Of a DNA stretch of 64,000 nucleotides, positions 24,094 to 36,289 are shown piece by piece. Position 1 is the stretch's first letter; each line of letters begins with the position of its first letter. Origin of the DNA: Nephrocerus scutellatus (lineage: Eukaryota > Arthropoda > Insecta > Diptera > Pipunculidae); the NCBI GenBank assembly GCA_947095585.1, contig OX352762.1:112560930-112624929 (forward strand). Reading direction: 5' to 3'. Position numbers and translations under genes: made by a program. Under the pieces are notes generated by a model. The model made no database searches, was not told the origin of the DNA, and saw nothing but the letters and a program-made list of their open reading frames with translations.

Positions 24094-24377
24094 TTCGGCG
24101 CGACAGACACCATTGCGGTCCAAGGCCTAACTTCTCGCGACCATTTGTGCTGCGCATGTTAATTTTTGGACACAAATGGAAGAGGGACCTACAATTAAAG
24201 GCCGGATCCGAACGGCAAATTGAGAAGCTTTCCGTGACAAGGTATTACTCTCGGAACGTTTGTCACCCATTCGCGAGAGGTGGGAAACCGTGAAAAATAC
24301 TTTTGGTGTTGCTGGGATTCGAACCTGAACCTCCTGCTTAGCAGCCATGTGCACTTCCACTGAGCCACGGCGCCCAC
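24094..24377 (-). mobile_element. tRNA-derived SINE, copy 4 (best 3' end)
   Basis: Head GTGGGCGCCGTGGCTCAGTG contains a perfect A box, and GGTTCGAATCC is the B box. The 3' end CCTTGGACCGCAATGG continues into GTCTGTCGCGCC and an ATT-rich microsatellite tail, as expected for a LINE-mobilised SINE. Confidence 0.88.
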
Positions 24378-24654
24378 ATTATTAGTTAATATAGAAAATT
24401 TAATAAGGTAGGTACATAGTTATATGCCAAGTGGAAATTTTCTGGATCCATAAACAGAAAACAAGCCCGATATTACGACATTTTGTGTAAATAGTTATGG
24501 ATAGTGTATGTAGACTATAGACAACAGAGTCTCGGCAACGTGTGCTCGGCGATTCAATTTTCTGGCTGATAGCTCTGAAAATTTTACGACATTCTAAAAT
24601 ATCTTCGCATAGTATTTTTTCTTAATAAAAATAACAAAAATAAAAAACAAGTAA

Positions 24655-25315
24655 ATGCAAAAAAAGCTTCGTTTTACACGGGTACACACTTTTATTTTGT
24701 ATCTATCGACACATCCCACACTCGTCTCACGTGCACAAAATGTCAGCTAAATAGGACACGTGAAAATTGGTTAAAAATGACATGAAATATTCTAAAAAAA
24801 AACACTGTTCCACGCATCACACGCGCCACACGCAACTCGCGACACGTGTTATATTGCTCACTACACTGAGATGCTCACAAATTTTCAGCTCGCTAGATCG
24901 TAAGAAAGGTGGTTAAAAATGACCTCAAATAAGTCGATGTAGTGGAGCCTATTTCAAAGATTAACCCAATTTGCACGTTTCACACGCGCACTCGCATTGC
25001 GACACGAATCACACGCATAATCTCAGAAATGCCCTACGAGACTAAGCCTCTCACAAAATTTCAACTCTCTAGGACGTGTGGAAGGTGGTTAAAAAAAGAT
25101 GGAGATTATTTCAAAGATTAGCCGAATTTCCATGCATCGCATGGGCCTCGCGACACGTGTCACACGCGGGATCTCAGAAGTAGTCCAAAGCTCTGAGATG
25201 CTTACAAAATTTCAGCTCTCTAGTTCGCGTCAAAGGTGGTGAAAAAGAAGCTCAAAAAAGTCGAAAAAAACCGACAGACAAGAAAAGTTAAGTCAAATAA
25301 AAGTTTTTTAAAAAA
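24655..25315 (+). repeat. Family 2 composite repeat, copy 2
   Basis: Start AAGCTTCGTTTTACACGGGT then ACTTTTATTTT; four modules of CACGCATCACACGCG, GAGATGCTCACAAA, TTTCAGCTC and GGTGGTTAAAAA; end GTCGAAAAAAACCGACAGAC then AAATAAAAGTTTT. The opening ACTTTTATTT and closing AAATAAAAGT form a subterminal inverted repeat. Confidence 0.8.
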
Positions 25316-26439
25316 CAACAACAAAGTAAATCACATACCAGTATGTACATAGTATATTGATAAAGCGAAGGTGTTCTAGTGTTTGTCGGTGTCGTCACGC
25401 AGCGTGCTATTTCATCGTTGGGACGGAAGTTGTTGTGTTAACAAAAAAAACAAATAAATTTCAAAACAAATGAGAAATTTTACTTCTAAGTCTTTACGTT
25501 GTACAAAACAGTCTTATAAAAAAAATACACTCACGAAACATATATGCATGTATATGTATATAATATATGCATATATGTGTTTGAGCGTTGTTGTTAATTA
25601 TTCCTATGCTATTACTAATAGATCGGGTAATACGATTTCGTCTGGCGTCGAGTGGGACTTTAATTCGCATCATCATTGCGAATAGCTGAAGCAAAATTCT
25701 TAACAAAAACAAACATAAACTGAAGTAATGAAACCTTGTGTAAAGCTATTAATGCGTGTTTTGCTACATAAGTAAATAAAACCAAATCCAATTAAAGTGC
25801 TAAACGGCGACGAACTAAATTCCAAATTTTTTTAAGTTTTTTTTTCATGTGATTGATGTTTTTTTCTTCTTTCATATTCTTTATATTTTTAGGTTTTATA
25901 AAGATTATAAAAACATTAAATAAGCTCTGCTCCCAGTTGTATTTTTGAATTCTCCTCGCTCTCTCAATATTTACTGCATACATATGTACAGTCGTATATG
26001 TATGTTCATCAGTATTTTCGAAGTGCGAGATCTAAGATGATCGCCACCCCACACTACTACTGTTACACTCTAAATCCAGGTTGTCATGTGAATATTTTTA
26101 ATATTTTTTTCTATTTTCTAATTGCAACTCTTATAAGTAATTAATTTTTTGTTTGTTACTTAATATCTTAAATCATAACATGACACTTTACTTAATATTT
26201 TTGTGTTAACCATAATGTGTCGCACTTAAAAAACTCCATCAATATTTCAAGGGATTCAAGAGACTCACAAAGTCTTAGATTTTTTTTGTGAAATGTTTTT
26301 TCTTTTTCATTACTTGGTTTGTTTTTTTTTTGCAGTAAAAGATAAACGCACTTTGCTTTGTTTAGTATTAATCTTTAGATTAAACACTAGAAACACACAC
26401 ACACACAAATCAGGTGTTAACTCATTGCTACTTGGTGGT
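25316..26439. other. Unique intronic sequence
   Basis: No repeat family recognised. 25380-25440 is relatively GC-rich. A minus-strand ORF near 25700 has no usable splice sites. Confidence 0.3.
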
Positions 26440-27300
26440 TAACCCTGACAATCGCAGCACTAATTGTACAACCAGTACGATCGCGAGTGAAAAATAGTGA
26501 CAACTACTAAACTAAACGACAAAAATAACAACTTCTACGGCGATTATTATGTATTTCACTTTAAAACAGTACTCGTACTTAACAACATATTTAATTGTAT
26601 GATCTGAGATTTTGTTCTACTTCAGTTAAACAAATCTACACCGAACACGATCTCCGTTCGAGATTCTAATGCAACCTCCTCCTCCGTACGCTGCAGTTAA
26701 ATAACTAACTGAACATTGAAGTTGCTGTTTGAAGTTTCGCTCTGCACACCAAGCAACAATGCTCTACCAAGGTATAGTTGGACGTTGGAGGACGCCGTAA
26801 CGTCCCAGAGTAGATCTCTCTGAAGTGAGACTTGCAATTGATAGTGGTATGTGTGTTTAGACTTCAGAAATCAGAAGTCGTTTGCCAGCTCCGAACCAGC
26901 TGTTCTATGGTGGAGCATCGCTGGCGCAGTATCAGATGTCACTCCAGCATCGGATTTATTTCTGATTCGGGTCTTTGGATTTATTATTTCCTCTGTCGTA
27001 CGGTGTGGTTTTCAACGTATATACTTTGCTTTTACACTTGTATTATAGCCACACTAAATAATAATTAAAAACTGGCAACTTTTATCACCAAGTGCGCAAG
27101 CAGAGAAATTTATCACTGCTCTGCACAACTCGACAGGTAAAACGTTAGCAAAAGAGACCAGCTGCCTTCGAAAGAAGAGAACGAGAGCTCCTATATCTGA
27201 GGTGCTGAATGAGCGTAATCACAGCTGTCAGCTGGTGTTTAGGTTCAGCTAAAGGCGTATGAAGCTACGAACGGTATTATCTGGGTTAGGTAATTTTGTT
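26440..27300 (-). promoter_or_regulatory. Candidate internal promoter / 5' UTR region of Pde8
   Basis: This stretch holds no transposon similarity I could see. It is richer in GC and in CpG than its surroundings and contains TCAGTT-type initiator matches on the minus strand near 26710. GAGAG runs and paired CAGCTG E-boxes lie around 27180-27240. It lies inside the 20-kb intron, between the exons at 31238 and 11142, where an alternative Pde8 transcript could start. No splice donor could be assigned with confidence. Confidence 0.25.
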
Positions 27301-28740
27301 TTCCTAGCACCTAAGACCTCATTAATGTTTTCACTCTCTCCTTTGTTTCGTTATATCTAAATAGCTCTCTTGATATTTGCTATTGCCATTTGCCATTGAT
27401 ACGATACAAATATGTATCTCGGAATTTTAAAACGTCCTATATAGTTATTGCCACCAAATGCGTTCACGCCGGCGCCGGCTGCATTAACAGGTGGTCAATG
27501 GAATCCACCGTCGGCACAATATTCAAGTGTAATTCAATATCTTTTATAGCTTTTTATCCATTCAAGCGTATTTTATTAATCAGAATTGTAACGACAAAGA
27601 TAGCGACGAGTGCAGCAGCCGTCTCAAGTTTTGATTTATTGGTTGCAATGTAAGCACACTAAACATCTATGTATCACGGTCTTAGTTTGCGACTTTTGTT
27701 GCATAGACCAAGCTTAGATGGACAAATGAAGAAGACAATTTTTTTTAGTTTAATACTTAAATTTCGTCAATAGTTTGTCTGGTTGTGACTCCGTATTTTT
27801 GTTAAAAATATAAACGTTAGTAAAGAGGAAGTGGGGAAATTGTAGCTATTCTTTTCCCAAATATTATGATTTTTTATCTGTTTTCAAATTAGTTGTAGTA
27901 ATTTAAATTTACTTTTTTCTTCGCATAGTAGATAGGAGAGCCAACTAAGATGTAACACAATAACAAGCAGAAGAAAGGCAAAACTGATATCAGGTTTCAG
28001 ACTGTCCGAAGACCCATAAATAAAATGACTTGACTTGTAACTTAAGACAGATATCTAGATGTACAATGTATACGCAATCCAAGGAAATCAAATACTATGT
28101 AATTATTGTGTCTGAGATCCAAAATTGCTAGTTGTTCCAGCTAAAGTTGTAACATTGAACTTTCAACCAAACCTCTAGCACAGTAATACAAATATTAACT
28201 AACATTCCACCACTATAGCTACGACTAGGAATCTGCACTCCCATGAAAGATGTGACGGGTTCCTTTTTAAACTTGAGCATAGCGAAAAGTTTCTTTTTTT
28301 TTCAATTGTAAGTTTTTTTTTCATATTTCAAGGTGCACGAAGCTAAGTAATTATGTTAAAAAGAGGCTCTGCTCTGATAAGAAATTGTCCGCTAAAGTTT
28401 TATGAAAACTTTTTGCTTCTTTACCATTTGGAATAAGGAATCTAAAGGGTTTTTCAACTGGGACGTCTCTTTTGTCCAATATGGTTTTTTCTTGGGTCTG
28501 TGTGAAGTTTGATGTTTGTTTTTAGTTTCAGTTCGTCTATACCTGTCATTTAATCATGAAAAATTACACGCTTCAAAAATGTTTGCAAATTACAGCAATT
28601 TTTTTTATCAAAGTTCGAGTTCGTTTGCGGCAAACTTTACGTGAGCTTTCTACGTGCTACAATATATCATTCAGATACACGCAAAATTGAACGTGTGATG
28701 CAACGATTTACGTTAACATGTTAACCGTGCCAACAAGACA
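27301..28740. other. Intronic sequence, nothing recognised
   Basis: An 87-codon plus-strand ORF (27390-27653) lacks supporting context. No repeat recognised. Confidence 0.3.
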
Positions 28741-28745
28741 AATGC

Positions 28746-29146
28746 CTCTTTCGATTACGTAAAAACACATACCCGAAACCGTAACTATGGGTAAGCTACC
28801 AAAATGACATGGTTTTCATGGTAAATGCTTTGCAAATAAAACGTCAAACCGAAACCAAATGTAACAAGAAAAACAAACAAACAAATTAGTCTGCCTGCTC
28901 TCTCTTGGCCAACAACAAACTGAGAAGTTAGTCTGCTTGCTCTCTCATCGCCTTCTTGCTGAGTAAACGAAACCTTACCCGTCAATTGCCGACGGGTAGC
29001 AAAGTTACAGTTACAAAGTTACAAGGTTACAAAACCTTGCAAATAAAACGCAAAATGAAACCGTTTCCCGGGTACAGTTTGCAAATAGATCGCCAAACCA
29101 AAACCACGAGAGAGAAATTTTAACTCTACCCTGCAAATCGAAAGAG
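28746..29146 (-). mobile_element. CTCTTTCGATT MITE, copy 3
   Basis: Perfect terminal CTCTTTCGATT/AATCGAAAGAG pair, 401 bp. It is longer than copy 1 because CTGCTTGCTCTCTC is duplicated and an ACAAAGTTACAAGGTTACAA tract is expanded. The mariner relic begins close beyond its right end. Confidence 0.78.
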
Positions 29147-29194
29147 CTAAAAGAAATACAGGAGTGCCAATATATTACGGTTGTATCCGCGATT

Positions 29195-29925
29195 GTAATT
29201 GAGACCCAAAATTGTCGATTCCGCGTCGATCCAATGAGTTGGGTATCTCTGTAACCAGTTTTTGGCAAATTTTGCAAAAGGACTTGGCATATGCATCCAT
29301 AAAATGCAACTTTGAGAATTGAAGCCAAAGGACGATCATCTGCCATGTAACTTCAGTGATTGTGTCCTAAACATGTGCGAAAACGATTCCGATATTCATC
29401 GCAAAATAAAACTCAGTTTCTCAGCGATGAAACCCATTTATGGCTCAACAGTTTTGTTTGCGAAATTGTCGTATTTGGACAAAACGGCAAATCGAAGCCA
29501 TTTACTAAATGCTATTACACTAGATTTCGTTACAGAATGGTCATTTGGTTATAGTTCTTCTACAATGATGCTGGAAACTCAGTCACAGTCAATGGATAAA
29601 TTGGAAGAGGTTGACTTAAAGCACATACCATACAGATGGCCAAACAATCGAGTTATTAAAGTGGTAGCTGTGGTATCACCAAAAATAGGCCAGTTAATTG
29701 ACCACTTATTTTGTGATATTTGACAACTCTGGAATTTTTTCTTTGGGGCAATATTAAATCTACGACCAATGCTAATAAATCCACGAATAATGCTAATAAA
29801 CCAGACACTTTAGACCTCAGGACCAACATCGAAAACGAAATTGCCCGATTTATGCAAAAAAAAGTTGTAAAAATTCACTTGTGAAGGACATTTGAATGAC
29901 GTTGTGTTCCATAATTAATGGCAAC
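29195..29925 (+). mobile_element. Tc1/mariner (IS630) transposase relic
   Basis: Across frames: ANFAKGLGICIHKMQL, NMCENDSDIHRKIKLS, LSDETHLWLNSFV (first catalytic Asp region), GQNGKSKPFTK, WGNIKSTTNANKS-like and GHLNDVVFHN at the C-terminus. The order fits DDE transposases of the insect Tc1/mariner group whose C-terminus reads RGGHLNEIIF. A shift around 29440 and lost catalytic segments make it inactive. Confidence 0.82.
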
Positions 29926-30880
29926 GATGATACTTAAACCTTTTTTGTTTTATTCAAAAAATAAAATAAAACTCTTCTAATAAAAAAGTTATAAGTTCTT
30001 GCTTTTGACAAATATTTCTAAAACGACAGTTTTTCCTACATTTGCTATAGTCCGGACATGTCTCACCGTAATGTTCAATTTTCACCGCAGAAGCTCTAGC
30101 TATAAAGTTCGCCACCCACTTTGTTAACAAAAGCAGAGGGAAATTTCTGATATTCACCGATGGTAAATCTACTATCAAAGTCATTCGAAACGTTCTCTAC
30201 GACATTGAGAAAATTTAATATTTGATAAGACATGTTTTAAAACAATTGGTTAGCGCTCGGCTTGCAATGACGTAATTTGTGACGCGTGTGAAGCGTGTCG
30301 TGTGGCGCATGTTTTATATAAAAATCTATTACTAAGGAGTAAACTCCAGTAGCGCGACGGAGCTGACACGCACCTGTTTTTGTTTGTGATAAAATGAAGT
30401 CATTTACTATTATTTTTATAAAAAAAACGTTAACAAATTAAATTTAAATATATTTTTAGTTTCAAATAGTTAACAAAAAATTGTCAAATTCTAAATTTTA
30501 GATTGAAATTGTACTTATTCTAGTAAATTTAAATGTATGGGTCGATCAGACCCAGGGTTAGTAACAAAATAAGTTTGGTTTGCGATGCTGGACTAAAGGT
30601 TGGCTTGTGGTTCAATACGAAATTGCTTCTATCGGACAGCATTGTATACATAAATCTCAAAACGGATGAGCCGAGAAAGCACAATTTGTCAATATTATAC
30701 TTGATAAATTTTTATTTCATTTTCAGTTGATATCCATAGAAACACCAACGTTATAAAATATTTTATCCTACTTTTTTTTATAATTAAAATAAGCTTTTTA
30801 TTGAATATAAAATATATAATTTAAAAAAAAAAAAAAAAAATTATTTTCATTATTATCTACATTATTTTTAAAATTTGTAA
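29926..30880. other. Intronic sequence with a family 2 scrap
   Basis: 30268-30315 (TGACGCGTGTGAAGCGTGTC) looks like a family 2 fragment. 30822-30840 is an A-run. Nothing else. Confidence 0.35.
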
Positions 30881-30885
30881 TATTT

Positions 30886-31110
30886 TCTTGGTCAAGGTTT
30901 TTTGTAGTTTTCCCTGACCATGATTCATTGACGAAAGCATTTGGACTCGCGTCGTTTTTAGTTTTTCGTGTTCGTTTTTCCGTATTGCTTTTTCAATGAA
31001 TCAGGGAGATCTCTGAGAAAATAAATTGAATCCGGCAACAACCGTGAGAAATGTGATATATATTGTAAATCACATTTCTTCGATTTTTATTTTATTTTGA
31101 ATTTAATAAA
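30886..31110 (+). mobile_element. Jockey-type LINE 3' UTR, dead-on-arrival copy
   Basis: It matches 9441-9680 in order: AATATTTTCTTGGTCAAGG, TAGTTTTCCCTGACCATGAT, AAAGCATTTGGACTCG, CCGTATTGCTTTTTCAAT, AATCAGGGAGAT and TTTAATAAAG. It holds no coding part, as expected for a severely 5'-truncated insertion. It lies in the intron just beyond the donor of the second Pde8 exon. Confidence 0.85.
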
Positions 31111-31237
31111 GGGCGTAGCCCAACTTAGTGCCGTGACGCAAGTCATTCAGGGAGTCCTCCCTTGGCAATGAGTCTCTTTATAAAAAAAAAATATTCTGAT
31201 ACACAAAAATTAAAAATAATAATAAATAAGCACTTAC

Positions 31238-31337
31238 TTCCAGTTGCTCTCCGCACCACAGTGTGCACTGCGTTAAATCCTGCTAAATTACTTAGAGCTG
31301 CCACTGTGACAATAGAATCCTTTTTACCGCTACTCAT
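31238..31337 (-). CDS. Pde8: PDE8 second coding exon
   Basis: One hundred bases bounded by an acceptor (TTTGTGTAATTTGCAG) and a near-consensus donor (GAA then GTAAGTG). It encodes 33 codons plus one base, including GKKDSIVTVAAL and VVRRATG, which match my recollection of the N-terminal linker of Drosophila PDE8. It enters in phase 0, matching the exon at 37827, and leaves in phase 1, matching the acceptor phase of the exon at 11045. The Met that begins it is in frame but is probably internal rather than an initiator, since the acceptor AG directly precedes it. The LINE 3' end at 30886-31110 lies just beyond its donor in the intron. The segment lies upstream of the PAS and catalytic regions and probably has no enzymatic role. 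Confidence 0.85.
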
Positions 31338-31339
31338 CT

Positions 31340-32085
31340 GCAAATTACACAAAAAAATGGATTCAAGAGTTAAGCAGTGCTTTTGATTTTTTTGATCGCA
31401 TTGATTAACCTTTTACCTGTTAAACTGTTATAAAAGGCTTAAAATATAAAGTCATGCCATCAGCAGCTAGTTCTACAATAAAACCTATTCCCTGCAAAGC
31501 TTTCACAACTCCAACATCTATTGTTTGCGGTTAGCTACATTCATAATAAAATTTTTGTAATATTGTTGCAAGCACCTCTTATTTACACATAGATGAAGAA
31601 TAGTATAATATACTATATCAAGGTGTGACGAACAAATCCTTGTAAAATCTCTTATGAAGTAATTCTTTGAAGGATGAAAATCCTCTCAATTGCTGTATTG
31701 TTGTGCAGGGTTCTCGGAATGAAAATCAATAATATTTTCCACATGTCTGTTTCATTTTGTAATAAAATGTCATAGCATTGTTAACGCATATCATGAATAA
31801 TAAATATTCGTATGTGATAAGTATAACATGATATGGGTAACTCTTATGTGGAACATCATCTGTCAATAATGATTACTGAAGGGCAGTTTTTGGTATTGTC
31901 TTATTGTAAATTGATACCGTAACAGTTTAAGTCAAAAATATCATAGTATAGAGAATTTAAATAATGATGACTTTATTTAAAAACAGGTTCATATTTAGTG
32001 TTTAATATAGGATAGTACACACATGCGGTAAGCCATCAGTAGAACTGGAGGAAAAACATGTAGTATTTATCATAGTATTTATCTA
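31340..32085. other. Intron next to the second Pde8 exon
   Basis: AT-rich, no repeat recognised. Confidence 0.3.
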
Positions 32086-32129
32086 TCCCCGCCACGCGGT
32101 GACCGCCAGAATTAAAAGAAAGCTTAATT

Positions 32130-33260
32130 AATTGAGTTAATCCGTTAGGTAAGGTTATCGGAAGGGTAATAATCTCGCCTCTAAAAAACAGAATTACGAA
32201 CCCCAAATCAGCCTGGGAAACACTAATCTACGACAAAGACCACAGCAATTTTTCATGGATCGTACGCTCACTGTATATCTCGAGCTGATTTGCGGGGTAA
32301 ATTCATGAAAATCAACCTCGTAAACGATCACGAAAAAAAAGAATGCTTCAAATCAGTTTAACGGGAACTCCATGAGTGCCCTTAATATGATGTAAAAGTC
32401 TATAATTCCAAAACTCAATGCAATGTGTTTATAAATTTTAAAGCCATCTTTAATTGCATAGCAGGAGTAGAACTTTAAAAAGCCAAGAGAGAATCCTGGC
32501 GTTGGAGACAGTGATCTCAAACTCTGCTGTAACGGCGAAAGGACAATTCAATAAGTCCATGCAGATACTAGATTACGCACACGATAATGACATCATTGGT
32601 AGAAACCCAAGAGCTGCACACGCAGCTTTCATGAATATTAATCGGTTGCACTTAAATGATAGCAAAACAAAGTACAGAGTGGTAACGTCTGCAAGCAGAA
32701 GATCCATCATTAGTCCATTAGTTAAAATTGTGGAGCGCAACTGGTGATATCTTTCAGCGATCTTGGGTCAATTGTAGCAGCCGATAATACCATAAAACTG
32801 AAAATGGACACACGGTTGCTCAAAGCCAGAAAAGTCAAAACTTTTGTGGTACAGGAACCATGATATCCAAACTGCTGGTTTATAATATAATGGTCATATC
32901 GGTACTAACATATGAATGAGAGAATTGTGTTCTTAGCAAAAATCACTCTTACATCTAAGATGTGTTCGAGAATAAATTTGTTCGGATCATTGAAGGCTCC
33001 GCATGTAAGAAAGAACAATTCCGGATACTCTATAATGATGAGATCTAGGAGCGTTATCGCAATGTCGACATCATAAAGAGAATTATGTTCGGTAGGCTCC
33101 AGTGGGTAAGTGGGTAGGAAACCATAACTCGCTTAAGCGAAAGAATCCTGCTCGATTCTTTGCGGAAGGATTTAATGGGACCGTTGGATCTGTTCTTGGC
33201 TTACCATATTTCACGTTGAATGTACGTGGTTCAAAACAATCTTATAGCTAGGTATATCTA
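32130..33260 (+). mobile_element. RTE-type LINE relic, copy 4
   Basis: The 5' sequence resembles 6840-6900 (AATAATCTCGCCTCTAAAA). After a large deletion come LDYAHDNDIIGRNPRAAHAA, where the catalytic DD has become HD, LHLNDSKTKYRVVTSAS, and the 3' region (VRKNNSGYSIMM, LQWVSG-like). It ends near GLPYFTLNVRG. Confidence 0.8.
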
Positions 33261-34322
33261 TATGTACGAAAGCTATTTTAAACTCTTGTCCAAAGGGAAC
33301 AATCGGAGCACAATATCTGTTCTCAACAAGGTTGGGTAAGTCGACATTCCTCATCTAAGTACTAACCGCCCTAGACGCTGCTTAATTACGGTGAGCAAAG
33401 ATATATTTTTAACGCACTATTACGTATGTTTTACATATTCATCTACCTAACAAAATAAATTTCTTTGTATCTTTAAAGTTTCACTTATACCGCGCGTGGC
33501 GGCCAGCGCCCTATTTTTTATGTCTCTTTTATTTTTTCCACTTAATAAGTTTTCTAGCTGCGGAAGGATACAGTAGTTTAAGTAATATGTTGATCATTGC
33601 CATAATGATGGGATTATGTTAACGACATACTATTCTACAATAGGGTGGCGAAATCTCTAACTCAGAAGTTAATGCAAAATGCGTATAGGTACTGGAGTCC
33701 AGTCACGTATTTAATTTTTTATATACTCGCATAATCATATGATTCATATAATTACTAACAAATGTTTCTGAGAATAAAAGCCATTTCAAAAATGTCTTTT
33801 CCACGTGTGCACAAATTACAAAACGACTCTAATTTTATTCGGATTAATAGGATTAACCTGAATGAAATATTATTCCTTAATCTACATTTAGGGAATATAC
33901 ATATTAACATATGCACACATCTTCTTTATGTATTAAAATCACGACCCACAAACGTCTGCAAAATCCTATCCATTTGCGCATTTATGTAGAAATGATGAAC
34001 ATTCGGATTACTAAAATTGATTCTCGGATAAAAAAGTTCGTAGGTTGAATTTATGAAATATGTATTCGTTATAATGCAAATATCCTGTTTAAGAACAGAG
34101 TTTCCACCTGGATACACAGTTTTTAATACAGCCTCAAAACAAATTTGTATAAAGCAACATATAGCTGCGGGAAATGTATATAATATCTGTATTCATGTCA
34201 TACTTTAAGAAGCAATTGGACAACTTATGCTGAAGATATAAGGGATTTAATTGTAAATTAAAATATTTGTGAAATTCAAAATTTAGCAATTCTGTTAGTT
34301 TTCAACTGCACACATGATATAT
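33261..34322. other. Intronic sequence
   Basis: A GC-rich patch GCGCGTGGCGGCCAGCG at 33492 partly mirrors CCGCCACGCGGTG at 32091, on the far side of the RTE relic. Otherwise AT-rich. Confidence 0.3.
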
Positions 34323-34327
34323 GTGTT

Positions 34328-34392
34328 GTGAGCGCTGTTGCTTCAGTGGTTAGTGCGTTAGACTACTGAGCGGGAGGTTGTTGTTCTTCACG
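34328..34392 (+). repeat. tRNA-like SINE head fragment
   Basis: GCTGTTGCTTCAGTGGTTAG and TGCGTTAGACTACTGAGCGG, then GGAGGTTGTTGTTC, resemble the head of the diverged SINE at 20021-20250 but on the plus strand. The body beyond is not recognised. Confidence 0.45.
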
Positions 34393-34399
34393 TTCCCAC

Positions 34400-36285
34400 C
34401 TCTCTTCTCCTCGACCAAGAGAAATAACTGCCATTGGATTTTCGCAGCCATTTCTGAGGGCCCTGAATGACTCCTTTATTGCCTAAGTCTCCACCTGGAA
34501 GATGCCTGTCAAGTGGGCTAGCCTGTATGACCAGACAAATTGAATTTGTCGTAGAAGATATTAGCACCGACTCCATCCATTATCTTGTATCCTTCAGTGT
34601 ATAGAATCACAGCAAATAGATCCGATACTCCCCTGTGCATCCAACTATTCTTAGTCAGAGACTCTATGGCAAAAAGGTTAAAGTTAAGTTCAGGAGTACA
34701 GTATTAAGTTGGGGATGGTATCATGTCCTTTGGTAGTGCCCGCACGATCTGTTGACAATCCACCCAGATTTTCTGAGTACTACTGCGCTCCATGTCACAA
34801 CGTATTTGATGAATAAGTGAAGAGGTAAGAGATTAAAAATTGTGTTTAGGTCATCGGTAGGGAAAGACCGTTGTGCTCCTGTGATACTAACAGCTGCTAA
34901 TCTTTGTATTAAAACAAATCTGGTAATTTATCTTTGTGGGACCGAAAATAATTTCATTTTCCTAATCGATTCTTAAATAAAAAGAGTTGATTCTTATTCT
35001 CAAAATATGAATCCACTGGCATAACACTAAATTTGGTTCATATGTGAATTATTGATTGTCTCTATTTTATTTTCAAATCGTTGCAATTACAAAGAAAAAG
35101 CAAACGTAGAAAATTCTTTCTGAATGATTTATAGCTTAGCTGTAATATTCTTAAATATGTTCACACTAGAGAATGTGACAACAACAAAACAAAATTCAAA
35201 TTACGTTTAGCTGTCCATATTTAGTCTTCCTTTATAAAATATATATAAACACAAATTATGTGCACAAGTACAAGAAAGTCACGTTCATGTCAATGATAAT
35301 ATAGAGATATATTTGACTAAGCAAAAAGTTAAAAAACCAAATATCGAATAAAGTTCGTGTCTGGACATTGCTACTTTTACTTTTCGTTTAACTTTTAGGC
35401 ACACATATTTTCAACGAACCAATTTCTCTTACTATTAAATTGTTTGCCGGTCTAACAGTAAGCGAAATGCAACGAGAATCTTTTCTATTCCTGCTTTCAT
35501 GAGAGGACCATTAAGATGAAGTAATTTCACAGACTGAAGATAGAAATCCCTTTTGGAAAAGGGTGTAATACATATAATGGAAATCACATGGAGAGGCAGA
35601 ATTTCAACCAACATTATGAGGTCAGACAAGCAATAAGCAGACAATGTTTGCAATAAATATATTATACAGGCATCTAAGGGCCCATCACATTGGCAAATAA
35701 TTGGTTTGTTGATTGATGGTGATCGATGCATTTATAATACGAGTAGGTAAAGCCACAAAGCTAAAGGGCTTTGTATGTTAAAAATATAACATATGCATAC
35801 TAGTTTATTGTATGTTTTCCTATTCCCATAATCCTCTAGGTATTATTAGGGATATACTTCTTGTTTTCATACCTGGTCAAGAAACGTTCATTTGTGAATC
35901 TACATGAAGGCACTTTATGTAAATTCAACTAAATATACCCTTGATAATGAAAGTGGTTTAAGTTTCGTTTGGATTTATTTAGAGGTTTGAGTTAGAACAA
36001 CTCTTGTAAAGTTATAATTTTTTAAGATTGTGAAATTTCGTATGCAGTTTATAACAAAAAGTGATTTTTAAAGTGAGTTCTTTAAAACGACACAAAAAAA
36101 CAACACTGAACTAAAGGGCATTTCTTTCGAAATTCGAAATGATTGTTTCTGGTCATTGTGATAAACTAATTTTTTTAGAATCTTGACTTAGACTATTTTT
36201 ATAATCAACGGCACTATATATTTCTTGTTCTATAAGCGCACTAGTATTATAAAGACAAGAAAATACATATATTAGTATTGAGCAT
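34400..36285. other. Intronic sequence, nothing recognised
   Basis: No coding or repeat signal that I can support. Confidence 0.3.
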
Positions 36286-36289
36286 GTGT

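Noticed and set aside
24290..24377. tRNA gene suggested by A and B boxes
   Set aside because: The head is followed by a conserved non-tRNA body shared with other copies, so it is a SINE and not a tRNA gene.
32091..33510. GC-rich inverted motifs (CCGCCACGCG) around the RTE relic as transposon ends
   Set aside because: Only about 10 bp match, with no target duplication or other copies.
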